Source: Clostridiaceae bacterium (GTDB lineage: Bacteria; Bacillota; Clostridia; Oscillospirales; QAMX01). Taken from it: a stretch of DNA of 64,000 nt. Location: positions 83,316-147,315 of the forward strand of contig JAHAYX010000054.1 of assembly GCA_018384365.1 (NCBI GenBank). The letters run 5' to 3'. The notes below the pieces were generated by a model that searched no databases, was not told the origin of the DNA, and worked only from the letters and a program-made list of their open reading frames with translations. Numbering within the stretch: position 1 is the stretch's first letter; the number at the start of each line of letters is the position of its first letter. Below are positions 30,085 through 38,558 of the stretch, piece by piece. The translations under genes and the position numbers were made by a program.

Positions 30085-30396
30085 ATGTACGCAATTATTG
30101 AGACCGGCGGTAAGCAGGTCAAAGTGACCGAGGGCGAGATCGTCTACATCGAAAAGCTGAATGTCTCCGCTGATGAGACCGTCACTTTCGACCGTGTTCT
30201 GGCTTGCGGCGAGGTTGGCGAGGCCAAGCTCGGCAATCCCTATGTTGAGGGCGCAACTGTAACCGGTAAAGTTTTGAAAAACGGCAAATCCCCGAAGATC
30301 ATGGTCTTCAAGTATAAGGCAAAGAAGAATTACCGTCGCCGTCAGGGCCATCGTCAGCCCTACACGAAGGTTCAGATCGAAAAGGTCAACGCATAA
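30085..30396 (+). CDS. rplU: 50S ribosomal protein L21
   Basis: [25 protein letters not shown]...[19 protein letters not shown]. Confidence 0.99.
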   Translation: MYAIIETGGKQVKVTEGEIVYIEKLNVSADETVTFDRVLACGEVGEAKLGNPYVEGATVTGKVLKNGKSPKIMVFKYKAKKNYRRRQGHRQPYTKVQIEKVNA

Positions 30397-30710
30397 TGAC
30401 TGTCGTCACGTTCTTCCGTAAGGACGGCGCTTATCTTGGCTTTCAGGCAGGCGGACATTCCGGACATGCGCCGCGCGGAGCGGACATTGTCTGCGCAGCC
30501 ATCTCGGCTGCGGTGGGTCTTGCCGAGTGTGAGATTACGGATGTGCTGAAGCTTCCGGCGGAAGTCGTGGTGGATGATGAAAATACCGAAGTCTCCGTGC
30601 GGTTTCAAGAGCCGTGTGAGGCTGCGCAGCCGGTTTTCCGGGCTCTTTGCCTGTATCTGACCCGGCTTGCAGGGGAATACCCCCGTTTTCTCAAAATTAT
30701 GGAGGTGTAA
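30396..30710 (+). CDS. prp: Ribosomal-processing cysteine protease Prp
   Basis: GHSGHAPRGADIVCAAISAAV (His/Cys motifs) between rplU and rpmA. Confidence 0.95.
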   Translation: MTVVTFFRKDGAYLGFQAGGHSGHAPRGADIVCAAISAAVGLAECEITDVLKLPAEVVVDDENTEVSVRFQEPCEAAQPVFRALCLYLTRLAGEYPRFLKIMEV

Positions 30711-30713
30711 CAT

Positions 30714-30998
30714 ATGTTGAAGATTGGTATCCAGTTCTTTGCTCATAAAAAGGGCGTTGGTTCTACAAAAAACGGTCGTGACTCCGAATCGAAGCGCCTT
30801 GGCGTAAAGCGTCAGGACGGTCAGGTCGTTGCCGCCGGTAATATTCTGGTTCGTCAGCGCGGCACGAAGATCCATCCCGGCACGAATGTCGGCCGCGGAA
30901 GCGATGACACCCTCTTTGCTCTGGTCGACGGTACTGTTCGTTTCGAGCGTGCCGGCCGCGATCGCAAGAAGGTTTCTGTTTACGAGCTTGAGCAGTAA
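30714..30998 (+). CDS. rpmA: 50S ribosomal protein L27
   Basis: [37 protein letters not shown] with Prp-type N-terminal extension. Confidence 0.99.
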   Translation: MLKIGIQFFAHKKGVGSTKNGRDSESKRLGVKRQDGQVVAAGNILVRQRGTKIHPGTNVGRGSDDTLFALVDGTVRFERAGRDRKKVSVYELEQ

Positions 30999-31012
30999 GC
31001 AAACGAAAACTG

Positions 31013-31045
31013 TCCCGAACCTTTCTATAAAGGTTCGGGATTTTC
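31013..31045 (+). terminator. Intrinsic terminator after rpmA
   Basis: TCCCGAACCTTT-ctat-AAAGGTTCGGGA-TTTTC. Confidence 0.75.
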
Positions 31046-31081
31046 ACTATATCCGGAAAACCTTGAAAAAGGGATATTTGT

Positions 31082-31381
31082 ATGAAATACTTCAGTTTAG
31101 AGAGAATATTGGATGAAAACGGCGTTGTGACGCGATGCCCATCCAAGTTTGGCCAGCGGCTTCTCGTTGTGGAGTATGTAGCGAAGGCATTTCAGCCGGA
31201 CCGTACCTATACGGAGCTGGAAGTGAACGATGTGATTCGCTCGAAGATTGCGTTTTCCGACTACGTGACCCTGCGGCGGGAGCTGGTGGATTTCGGATTC
31301 CTCACGCGCAGTGCCGACTGCCGGGAATATCGCCGCGCGGCAGAGCTTCCAACGGCGGAAGCAATTCTGGAGAAATTTTGA
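31082..31381 (+). CDS. DUF2087 domain-containing protein
   Basis: YVAKAFQPDRTYTELEVNDVIRS...DYVTLRRELVDFGFLTRSADCREYRR. Confidence 0.88.
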   Translation: MKYFSLERILDENGVVTRCPSKFGQRLLVVEYVAKAFQPDRTYTELEVNDVIRSKIAFSDYVTLRRELVDFGFLTRSADCREYRRAAELPTAEAILEKF

Positions 31382-31399
31382 GTTTGTAGGTGAATCCTC

Positions 31400-32671
31400 A
31401 TGTTTGTTGATATCGTAAAAATCCGCGTACAGGCCGGCCGGGGCGGTGACGGCGCCGTCTCCTTCCATCGTGAGAAGTATGTTGCGGCGGGCGGACCGGA
31501 CGGCGGCGATGGCGGCCGCGGCGGCAATGTGGTGTTCCTGGCGGATAATCATATGTCCTCGCTGATGGACTTCCGCTATACGCGGAAATATGTTGCCGGA
31601 AACGGCGAAAACGGCCGCGGCGCGCGCTGCTATGGAAAATCCGGCAAGGATGTCGTGGTAAAAGTGCCGCGCGGCACGCTCATTCGGGAGGCGAAGAGCG
31701 GCGCGCTGATCAAGGACCTTTCGGATAACGAACCCTTTATCGTGGCGCATGGCGGCCGCGGCGGCTGGGGAAACAGCCATTTCGCAAATGCACAGCGCCA
31801 GGTGCCGCGTTTTGCGCATCCGGGACTGCCCGGGGAGGAGTTTGAACTGATTCTGGAACTGAAACTTCTGGCGGACGTGGGCCTGATCGGCTTCCCGAAC
31901 GTCGGTAAGTCCACGCTGCTGTCCGTCATCTCCGCCGCGCGTCCCAAGATTGCCAATTATCATTTTACAACGCTTGTGCCGAATCTCGGCGTGGTTGCCG
32001 TGGACGAAACCACATCGTTTGTTGCGGCGGATATCCCCGGCCTGATTGAGGGCGCCGGTGAGGGCGCCGGACTGGGCCATTATTTCCTGCGCCATGTGGA
32101 GCGCTGCCGTCTGCTTCTGCATCTGGTGGATGTTTCCGGCATTGAGGGACGTGATCCGATCGAGGATTTTGAGACGATCAACCGCGAACTTGCGGTTTAC
32201 AGCGAGGCACTGTCCAAACGTCCGCAGATTGTGGTGGCCAATAAGACGGATATGATTCAGGATGAGGAGGCATTCCACCGCTTCCGTGCATATATTGAGG
32301 AGCTGGGTCTGCCGTATTTTGAGATTTCAGCCGCAACAACGGCCGGTGTGCGCGAAGTTGTCCGTGCCGCGGCGCAGAAGCTCTCCGAACTCCCGCCGGT
32401 GATTGTGTTCGAGTCGGAGTATGTGCCGCCCGTTATTGATGAAGGCGCTTCCCGAGAGGTGGAAATCACCGTCGAGGAGGGCGTTTATTATGTCGAAGGC
32501 ACCTGGCTGGAGCGCCTGATCCAGAGCACCAACTTCACGGATTATGAATCGCGTATGTTCTTTGATAAAACGCTGCGGGAAGCCGGTGTCTATGATAAGC
32601 TGGAGGAGATGGGCATTTCTGAAGGTGATACGGTTGACGTGGAAGGCTATCAGTTTGATTATGTTGTATAA
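31400..32671 (+). CDS. obgE: GTPase ObgE/CgtA
   Basis: FVDIVKIRVQAGRGGDGAVSFHREKYVAAGGPDGGDGGRGG, LIGFPNVGKSTLLSVISAARPKIANYHFTTL, C-terminal OCT domain. Confidence 0.99.
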   Translation: MFVDIVKIRVQAGRGGDGAVSFHREKYVAAGGPDGGDGGRGGNVVFLADNHMSSLMDFRYTRKYVAGNGENGRGARCYGKSGKDVVVKVPRGTLIREAKSGALIKDLSDNEPFIVAHGGRGGWGNSHFANAQRQVPRFAHPGLPGEEFELILELKLLADVGLIGFPNVGKSTLLSVISAARPKIANYHFTTLVPNLGVVAVDETTSFVAADIPGLIEGAGEGAGLGHYFLRHVERCRLLLHLVDVSGIEGRDPIEDFETINRELAVYSEALSKRPQIVVANKTDMIQDEEAFHRFRAYIEELGLPYFEISAATTAGVREVVRAAAQKLSELPPVIVFESEYVPPVIDEGASREVEITVEEGVYYVEGTWLERLIQSTNFTDYESRMFFDKTLREAGVYDKLEEMGISEGDTVDVEGYQFDYVV

Positions 32672-32711
32672 CGCCGCACAGCGGTAGAAATAGAACGGAG
32701 GTAGGATTTTT

Positions 32712-32777
32712 ATGCGCTATCATACCGTTTTACGTGAAATCTGCTCCATACAGGGTTCATGCTGCATCTTCCGATGA
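32712..32777 (+). CDS. Putative 21-aa leader peptide MRYHTVLREICSIQGSCCIFR
   Basis: ATG 9 nt after GGAGG; ORF terminates inside the left arm of the 32748-32824 inverted repeat upstream of the GNAT gene. Confidence 0.45.
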   Translation: MRYHTVLREICSIQGSCCIFR

Positions 32778-32824
32778 TGCTTTGTATGGAGTAACTGACA
32801 TCATCGGCAGCATATACCCTGTAT
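32748..32824 (+). promoter_or_regulatory. Imperfect long inverted repeat with an alternative 9-bp stem (attenuator-like leader)
   Basis: ATACAGGGttcATGCTGC...CCGATGATG pairs with CATCATCGG-CAGCATataCCCTGTAT; CTCCATACA (32744-32752) alternatively pairs with TGTATGGAG (32783-32791). Confidence 0.6.
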
Positions 32825-32871
32825 TTCCGGATAAAAGAACAAACTATCATGGAAATAAGGAGTTTTATGCG

Positions 32872-33291
32872 ATGTTTACAATGAAATATGCCGAGGAAAA
32901 AGACCTTTCTGTCTGCAAAATGCTGGACAGCCACATTTCGGACGCCGAGCTTGCCTGGAAACTGCGCGAGCACCGGTATTATATTCTGTCAGACGGAGAA
33001 ACTCCGATCGGCGTACTGCGGTATAATCTCTTTTGGGACAGCGTTCCGTTTTTGACGCTGATTTTCATTGAAGAGAGCTGCCGCGGCCGCGGATATGGCC
33101 GGATGGCCATGGCCCGCTGGGAAGACGAAATGCGCGTGGCCGGTCACGGCATGGTGATCATCTCCACGCAGGCGGATGAGGACGCCCAGCACTTTTACCG
33201 GAAGCTGGGCTATCATGACGCCGGAGGCTTCGTTGTGGATGTTCCGGGCTATGAACAGCCGCTGGAATTGTTCCTGACCAAAGCACTGTAA
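32872..33291 (+). CDS. GNAT family N-acetyltransferase
   Basis: ESCRGRGYGRMAMARWEDEM (acetyl-CoA site), HFYRKLGYHDAGGF; AAGGAG RBS. Confidence 0.93.
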   Translation: MFTMKYAEEKDLSVCKMLDSHISDAELAWKLREHRYYILSDGETPIGVLRYNLFWDSVPFLTLIFIEESCRGRGYGRMAMARWEDEMRVAGHGMVIISTQADEDAQHFYRKLGYHDAGGFVVDVPGYEQPLELFLTKAL

Positions 33292-33328
33292 AAAGAGTGC
33301 AGCCCATGGGCTGCAGCGTAGAAAAAAG

Positions 33329-33361
33329 AAACGCCTGTCAGTTTTCTGACAGGCGTTTTTG
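33329..33361. terminator. Bidirectional terminator
   Basis: AAACGCCTGTCAG-tttt-CTGACAGGCGTTT. Confidence 0.88.
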
Positions 33362-33370
33362 TGCGTTTTT

Positions 33371-33715
33371 TCAGTTGATAACCAGCGCAAACAGCTTGAC
33401 GGGTTCGTCCTCTTCGTTTGCGATTGCATGGAAGGCGCCGCCACCGGTATAAATGATATCGCCGGCTGTGACAGTCGACACTTCGCCGTTATCATCCACA
33501 ACGGCTTTGCCCTGTGTGATGATGTAAAGCTCCGCATCCGGACCGTGCGGGTGGCGGCCGATGGAACAACCTTTTTCCAGGGTCGTTTCCGCCGCAACAC
33601 GCAGCTTCCCAAGGGATTCTTCCGGCGTCAGCAGATCCAGAAACTGCACACTGCCGTTTCCGCCGCGCACACCTTCCACGGTGCGGATCTGCATTTCGCC
33701 CTTGCGCTTAATCAT
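33371..33715 (-). CDS. Cupin domain-containing protein
   Basis: GCSIGRHPHGPDAELYIITQGKAVVDDNGEV...GDIIYTGGGAFHAIAN. Confidence 0.92.
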   Translation of the reverse strand: MIKRKGEMQIRTVEGVRGGNGSVQFLDLLTPEESLGKLRVAAETTLEKGCSIGRHPHGPDAELYIITQGKAVVDDNGEVSTVTAGDIIYTGGGAFHAIANEEDEPVKLFALVIN

Positions 33716-34172
33716 CGTCTTCGTCCTCGCCGTCGCAGCAGCCATCCTCACAGCAGTCGTCGTCGCAGTGGTCGCAGCCACAGTCGCAGACAGGATGGAA
33801 TTCCATCACACGGCCGCACTTCGGGCACTCCAGAGAACCTTCCTCCAGAATGTCGCCGTCGATATACAGCTCTTCGCCGCAGCCCGGGCACTTGATTTCA
33901 AAGAAATCGTCGTCGTCCTCATCCTCATCTTCATCCTCGTCGTCCTCTTCATCATCATAGAAGTCGTCTTCGAGGGAGGTGAGGTCTTCGTCGATGCCAT
34001 CGACCTGATCGCCGAGATCAATGATGTCATCCTCAATGTCGAGCATATCATGGACGATATCGTCAAGCACGTCGGCAATGGCGTTTAAAACTTTGGTTTC
34101 TTTCTTTTCGGGATCCAGTTCAAGACCTGCCATCAGGCCCTTCAGATAAGCTACCTTTTCCTGTGAAGTCAT
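33708..34172 (-). CDS. Acidic Zn-ribbon protein with Cys/Asp-rich tail (CD1247-N-like)
   Basis: YLKGLMAGLELDPEKKETKVLNAIADVLDDI... acidic linker, CPGC...CPKC, tail CDCGCDHCDDDCCEDGCCDGEDEDDD. Confidence 0.75.
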   Translation of the reverse strand: MTSQEKVAYLKGLMAGLELDPEKKETKVLNAIADVLDDIVHDMLDIEDDIIDLGDQVDGIDEDLTSLEDDFYDDEEDDEDEDEDEDDDDFFEIKCPGCGEELYIDGDILEEGSLECPKCGRVMEFHPVCDCGCDHCDDDCCEDGCCDGEDEDDD

Positions 34173-34191
34173 AGTTTCCTCCTGCCGCAGG

Positions 34192-34749
34192 TTATGCGCG
34201 GCTCAGATACTCGCCAACGCGGGTGTCGATCTTAATCTTGTCGCCTACATTGATGAAGAGCGGAACCTTGATTTCTGCGCCGGTCTCCAGCGTAGCGGGC
34301 TTCATGGTGTTCGTGGCGGTATCGCCGCGGACGCCGGGCTCGGTTGCCGTGATCTCCAGCTCCACGAACGTGGGCGGCTCAACAGCAAAGACGTTGCCCT
34401 TGTAGGACAGGATCTTAACCATCATTTCTTCCTTGACGAACTTCAGGCTGTCGCCGAGAACGTGGCTGTCGATCGGGATCTGCTCGAAGGATTCCATATC
34501 CATGAAGTAGTAGAGATCGCCGTCTGCATAGAGATACTGCATTTCGCGGCGCTCAACATAAGCGTTTTCAAATTTGTCGGTCGGGCTGAACGTACGCTCC
34601 GTCACAGCGCCGGTAATGACGTTCTTGATTTTGGTACGGACGAAAGCTGCGCCCTTACCGGGTTTTACGTGCTGGAATTCGACGACCTGGCAGACCTGGC
34701 CATCCATTTCAAAGGTAACACCGTTGCGAAAATCGCCGGCAGTGATCAT
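34192..34749 (-). CDS. efp: Elongation factor P
   Basis: [44 protein letters not shown]. Confidence 0.99.
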   Translation of the reverse strand: MITAGDFRNGVTFEMDGQVCQVVEFQHVKPGKGAAFVRTKIKNVITGAVTERTFSPTDKFENAYVERREMQYLYADGDLYYFMDMESFEQIPIDSHVLGDSLKFVKEEMMVKILSYKGNVFAVEPPTFVELEITATEPGVRGDTATNTMKPATLETGAEIKVPLFINVGDKIKIDTRVGEYLSRA

Positions 34750-34949
34750 ATAAAAACCTCCATCAATATATAAATTGCTCACAGCTGACATCAGTATACG
34801 ACAAAACAAGCTATTTGGCAAGTATTATATGAAAATTTGTGATAATTTTGCCTTCGCGCATAACAAATGCGCCGCCGGCATAGGATATTTTGGCGTGATA
34901 GATAAAACGGTATGCAAAATACGCCGCATTTAAATTTTGGAGGCCCCCG

Positions 34950-36299
34950 ATGAACATTCTTTCTGTGTTGACGAGCGTTTCTGATGCCATATGGAGCGCT
35001 CCTGTGATTTTCGCCCTGTTTCTGCTTTTTATTTACATATCGTGGAAATCCGGCTTTCCACAGAGATATATTCCGTTTGGTGTCCGCACGGCGTTTGCAG
35101 GCGGCAGCGGCGTTTATAAAAGCCTCAGCCTCAGCCTGGCGGCGGTGTTGGGCGTCGGAAACATTGTGGGCGTTGCCCTGGCTATATCGTTTGGCGGGGC
35201 AGGGGCCGTGTTCTGGTGCTGGCTTGCGGGATTGACAGGCGTCGGCGTGCAGTATGCGGAGTGCCTTTTTTCGCTGAAATACCGGATACAGGACAAAGGC
35301 GGCGCCGCGCACGGAGGCCCCATGTATGTCATGCGCACAACCGGCCGCAAAGGGAGCGCGCTGCTGTATGCAGCGGCGGTCTGCCTGTGCGGCATTGCAA
35401 TGGGGGCGCTGATCCCGGCAAATTCGGTCTGCGAGGTGCTGGGAAAGGCGGGACGCCTTCCGCAGCCGCTGTTGGCCGCACTGATCACCATCCCTGCCGC
35501 GGTTGTGATTCTGGGGGGAGCAAGACGGATATTCGAGTTTTGCGCCGGCGCAGTGCCGGTTATTTTGGTGTGTTATATCGGCATTTGCCTGGCGGCACTT
35601 TGTATCTGCCGGAAGGAAGTGTTCCCGGCGCTGACACTGATTCTCAAGGAGGCGTTCAGCCCGGTATGCGCGGTTTCGGGATTGACGGGCTACGGCGTCG
35701 GACGCGCCGCACGCTGGGGCGTTGCGCGGGGACTTTTTTCGAGCGAGGCCGGAATGGGAACAGCCGGCATCAGCGCCGCTGCCTCAGAACGCGGCGTCGC
35801 GGCGGAACAGGCAATCGGCTGCGCCAGTTCGACGGTGTGGGATACGATGGTGCTGGCCGCACTGACCGGCGTGACATTTGTTGCGGCGGCGCTGCACGGC
35901 GGATACGGCTTTGGCAATGCACTTGCGCTTGCGGACCGCGCCTTTGCGCTGGTACCGATTGTCGGCCGGTATGTGCTGCCGGTCAGCATTACCATACTCG
36001 GCTTTTCCACGATCGTCGGCTGGTATTATATCGCGGAGCAGGCATACCGTTTCCTGTTTGGCGGACGCACTGTGCGGATTTTTTCCCTGGCCTGGATTGC
36101 CGCTGCCTTTGCCGGGGGAATGACGTCCATGGAACTTGCCTGGACGCTCTCCGACATCCTCTGCGTTTTCATGATGGCGCCCAATCTTGCCGCCGTGCTC
36201 CGCCTGCTGCCGGGTGCCAAAAACGATGCATATAAATTGAAATTGCTTGCCGCGACCCGGCAAAAAGTCAGGAGAAAAGATACTTTTCGTGCGGTTTAA
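34950..36299 (+). CDS. Alanine/glycine:cation symporter family protein (AGCS), second copy
   Basis: GVGNIVGVALAISFGGAGAVFWCWLAGLTGVGVQYAECLFSLKYR, WGVARGLFSSEAGMGTAG. Confidence 0.94.
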   Translation: MNILSVLTSVSDAIWSAPVIFALFLLFIYISWKSGFPQRYIPFGVRTAFAGGSGVYKSLSLSLAAVLGVGNIVGVALAISFGGAGAVFWCWLAGLTGVGVQYAECLFSLKYRIQDKGGAAHGGPMYVMRTTGRKGSALLYAAAVCLCGIAMGALIPANSVCEVLGKAGRLPQPLLAALITIPAAVVILGGARRIFEFCAGAVPVILVCYIGICLAALCICRKEVFPALTLILKEAFSPVCAVSGLTGYGVGRAARWGVARGLFSSEAGMGTAGISAAASERGVAAEQAIGCASSTVWDTMVLAALTGVTFVAAALHGGYGFGNALALADRAFALVPIVGRYVLPVSITILGFSTIVGWYYIAEQAYRFLFGGRTVRIFSLAWIAAAFAGGMTSMELAWTLSDILCVFMMAPNLAAVLRLLPGAKNDAYKLKLLAATRQKVRRKDTFRAV

Positions 36300-36383
36300 T
36301 GTTTACAGAAAATTCATCCTAAACCGCAGCCGATGCAATATAATGAAACAGGAAGCTACAAAAGAATGGAGGCATATATTCCT

Positions 36384-37073
36384 ATGGCAAAAAAAGCATT
36401 GATCATAGAAGACGACGCAAATATCCGCGAATTGATGCGGCTTTATCTGGAAAAAGACGGATTTGAGGTCTATGGCGCGGCAGACGGCGGAAACGGTCTG
36501 CGCGAGTTCAAGCGCGTGGAGCCGGATATTGTCCTGCTGGACATCATGCTGCCCGTGATGGACGGCTGGCAGGTCTGCCATGAGATCCGCCGCGAGTCCA
36601 CGACGCCGATTATCATGCTCACGGCAAAGGGAGAAACGTCCGATAAGATTTCCGGACTGGAAATGGGCGCGGACGACTACATCGTAAAGCCCCTGGAAAT
36701 GAAGGAAGTCATTGCGCGCGTACACGCGGTGATGCGCCGCTATGCGCCTGAAACCGTTTCCTCCAAGCGTCTGGTGTTTGACGGACTCATTATCGATATG
36801 GAGGCCTATGACCTGACGGTCGCCGGAAAAAAAGTGGATACGCCGCCCAAGGAAATCGAGCTGCTCTACTTCCTGGCATCCAATCCGAACCGCGTTTTCA
36901 CGCGCTCGCAGCTTTTGGACGAGGTGTGGGGCTTTGACTACTTCGGCGACACCAGAACCATTGACGTACACGTGAAACGCCTGCGTGAAAAGCTGGAAAA
37001 TGTCAGCGATGAATGGGATCTTGCAACGGTCTGGGGTGTTGGATACAAGTTTGAACTGAGGAAAAATTCTTAA
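36384..37073 (+). CDS. OmpR/PhoB-family response regulator
   Basis: KALIIEDDANIRELMRLYLEKDGFEV, DIVLLDIMLPVMDGW, winged-helix GFDYFGDTRTIDVHVKRLREKL. Confidence 0.98.
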   Translation: MAKKALIIEDDANIRELMRLYLEKDGFEVYGAADGGNGLREFKRVEPDIVLLDIMLPVMDGWQVCHEIRRESTTPIIMLTAKGETSDKISGLEMGADDYIVKPLEMKEVIARVHAVMRRYAPETVSSKRLVFDGLIIDMEAYDLTVAGKKVDTPPKEIELLYFLASNPNRVFTRSQLLDEVWGFDYFGDTRTIDVHVKRLREKLENVSDEWDLATVWGVGYKFELRKNS

Positions 37074-37088
37074 AACAGGGGATTTGGT

Positions 37089-38543
37089 ATGAAAAGCCTG
37101 TTTTGGCGCTATTTGACGATGACGCTGCTGCTCCTGCTGATCTGCTTCAGCCTGTTCGGCGTGTGCTATATTGTCCAGACCTATACGTATACACTGGGAC
37201 AGCTGCAGGATATGCTGGACCAGGACTCCGAGAATGTTTCCAATCTGGCGGAACTTTTCTTTGAACGCAGGGACAATGCGATCCTTCGTTCCATGTTTTT
37301 GGCGGGTGTGTCCGCAATCGTCTGTGAAAATGACGAACAGGTGATGATCTGCGATGCAAACGGCCTGCTTTTATACTATGCCAATACAGAAGGCTATTCA
37401 GAAGGGTTCACGCTTCAACTTTCGGACGATATCATGAGCCGCGTGAAGAAAAATGGCGTATACGCGGAAGTAGGTACGCTGGGCGGTGTGCTGAGCACGG
37501 TGAACTATACGAGCGGACGCAGCGTGATCAAGGCGGACGGCACACTGCTGGGTGCGGTGTTTGTCTCCGCTTCTCCGGGTTCTGCCCGGGATATGTTTGA
37601 GTATTACCAGCGCATTTTCTTTATTATCGGCATGGTTGTTTTGATGGTGGGCATGGTGATTTCCTACATCATGGCGCGAAATATGGCGAAACCGCTGCGC
37701 ATGATGACAAAAGCTACGCGCGCATACGCGCTGGGCGACTTTTCCGTCCGCCTGCCGGAGGACAGAACCGACGAGATCGGCGAATTGGCGCACAGTCTGA
37801 ATCAGATGTCTGCTTCGCTCAACAAGCTGGAGGAACTGCGTTCATCGTTCATTGCCAACGTTTCGCATGAGCTGAAAACGCCGATGACCACAATTGCCGG
37901 CTTTGCGGACGGCATTCTGGACGGCACCATTCCGCCGGAGCGAGAACGGGAATACCTGACCATTATTTCGCACGATACGCGCCGCCTGTCGCGCCTGGTT
38001 GTGCGTATGCTGGAGGCCAGCCGCCTCTCATCCGGCCAGATCCAGCTGCACCCCACAATTTTTGATATCAGTGAGATGATCCGCCTGAATATCCTGGAGT
38101 TCGAGGGCCGGATTGAAGAAAAAAATATGACAGTGGACGTCTTTTTTGAGCAGGACGTCATGAATGTCACGGCGGACCAGGACAACATCACACAGGTGGT
38201 GTACAACCTGCTTGACAACGCCTGCAAATATGGCGCGGAAAACGGCGTGCTGCGTGTTTCCGCGATCCATGAGAACACCAAAACGCGCATCACCATCGCA
38301 AACTCCGGTAAGGAGATCCCGGCGGATATGCTGCCGTATATTTTTGACAGATTCTATAAGACGGACAAGTCACGTGGCGTGGATTCCAACAGCACAGGAC
38401 TGGGCCTTTTTATTGTCAAATCCATCCTGAATATGCACGGCGAGGAAATCCATGCGACCAGCCGTGACGGCGTGACGACCTTCACCTTTACGCTGCCGAC
38501 TGCGCCGGAAAAACAGCCTGGACAAACGGGAAGACATTCCTGA
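37089..38543 (+). CDS. Sensor histidine kinase with HAMP domain
   Basis: FIANVSHELKTPMTTIAGFADGILDGTI, HATPase_c N/G boxes (LLDNACKYG, STGLGLFIVKSILNMHGEEI), two TM segments. Confidence 0.98.
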   Translation: MKSLFWRYLTMTLLLLLICFSLFGVCYIVQTYTYTLGQLQDMLDQDSENVSNLAELFFERRDNAILRSMFLAGVSAIVCENDEQVMICDANGLLLYYANTEGYSEGFTLQLSDDIMSRVKKNGVYAEVGTLGGVLSTVNYTSGRSVIKADGTLLGAVFVSASPGSARDMFEYYQRIFFIIGMVVLMVGMVISYIMARNMAKPLRMMTKATRAYALGDFSVRLPEDRTDEIGELAHSLNQMSASLNKLEELRSSFIANVSHELKTPMTTIAGFADGILDGTIPPEREREYLTIISHDTRRLSRLVVRMLEASRLSSGQIQLHPTIFDISEMIRLNILEFEGRIEEKNMTVDVFFEQDVMNVTADQDNITQVVYNLLDNACKYGAENGVLRVSAIHENTKTRITIANSGKEIPADMLPYIFDRFYKTDKSRGVDSNSTGLGLFIVKSILNMHGEEIHATSRDGVTTFTFTLPTAPEKQPGQTGRHS

Positions 38544-38558
38544 TTTGGGGGAAAATTT

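Noticed and set aside
32734-32871. Upstream extension of the GNAT ORF from GTG 32734
   Set aside because: No RBS for that start and the extension has no GNAT-like features; MFTMKYAEEKDL with AAGGAG is a better start. Kept as a possible refutation of the leader model.
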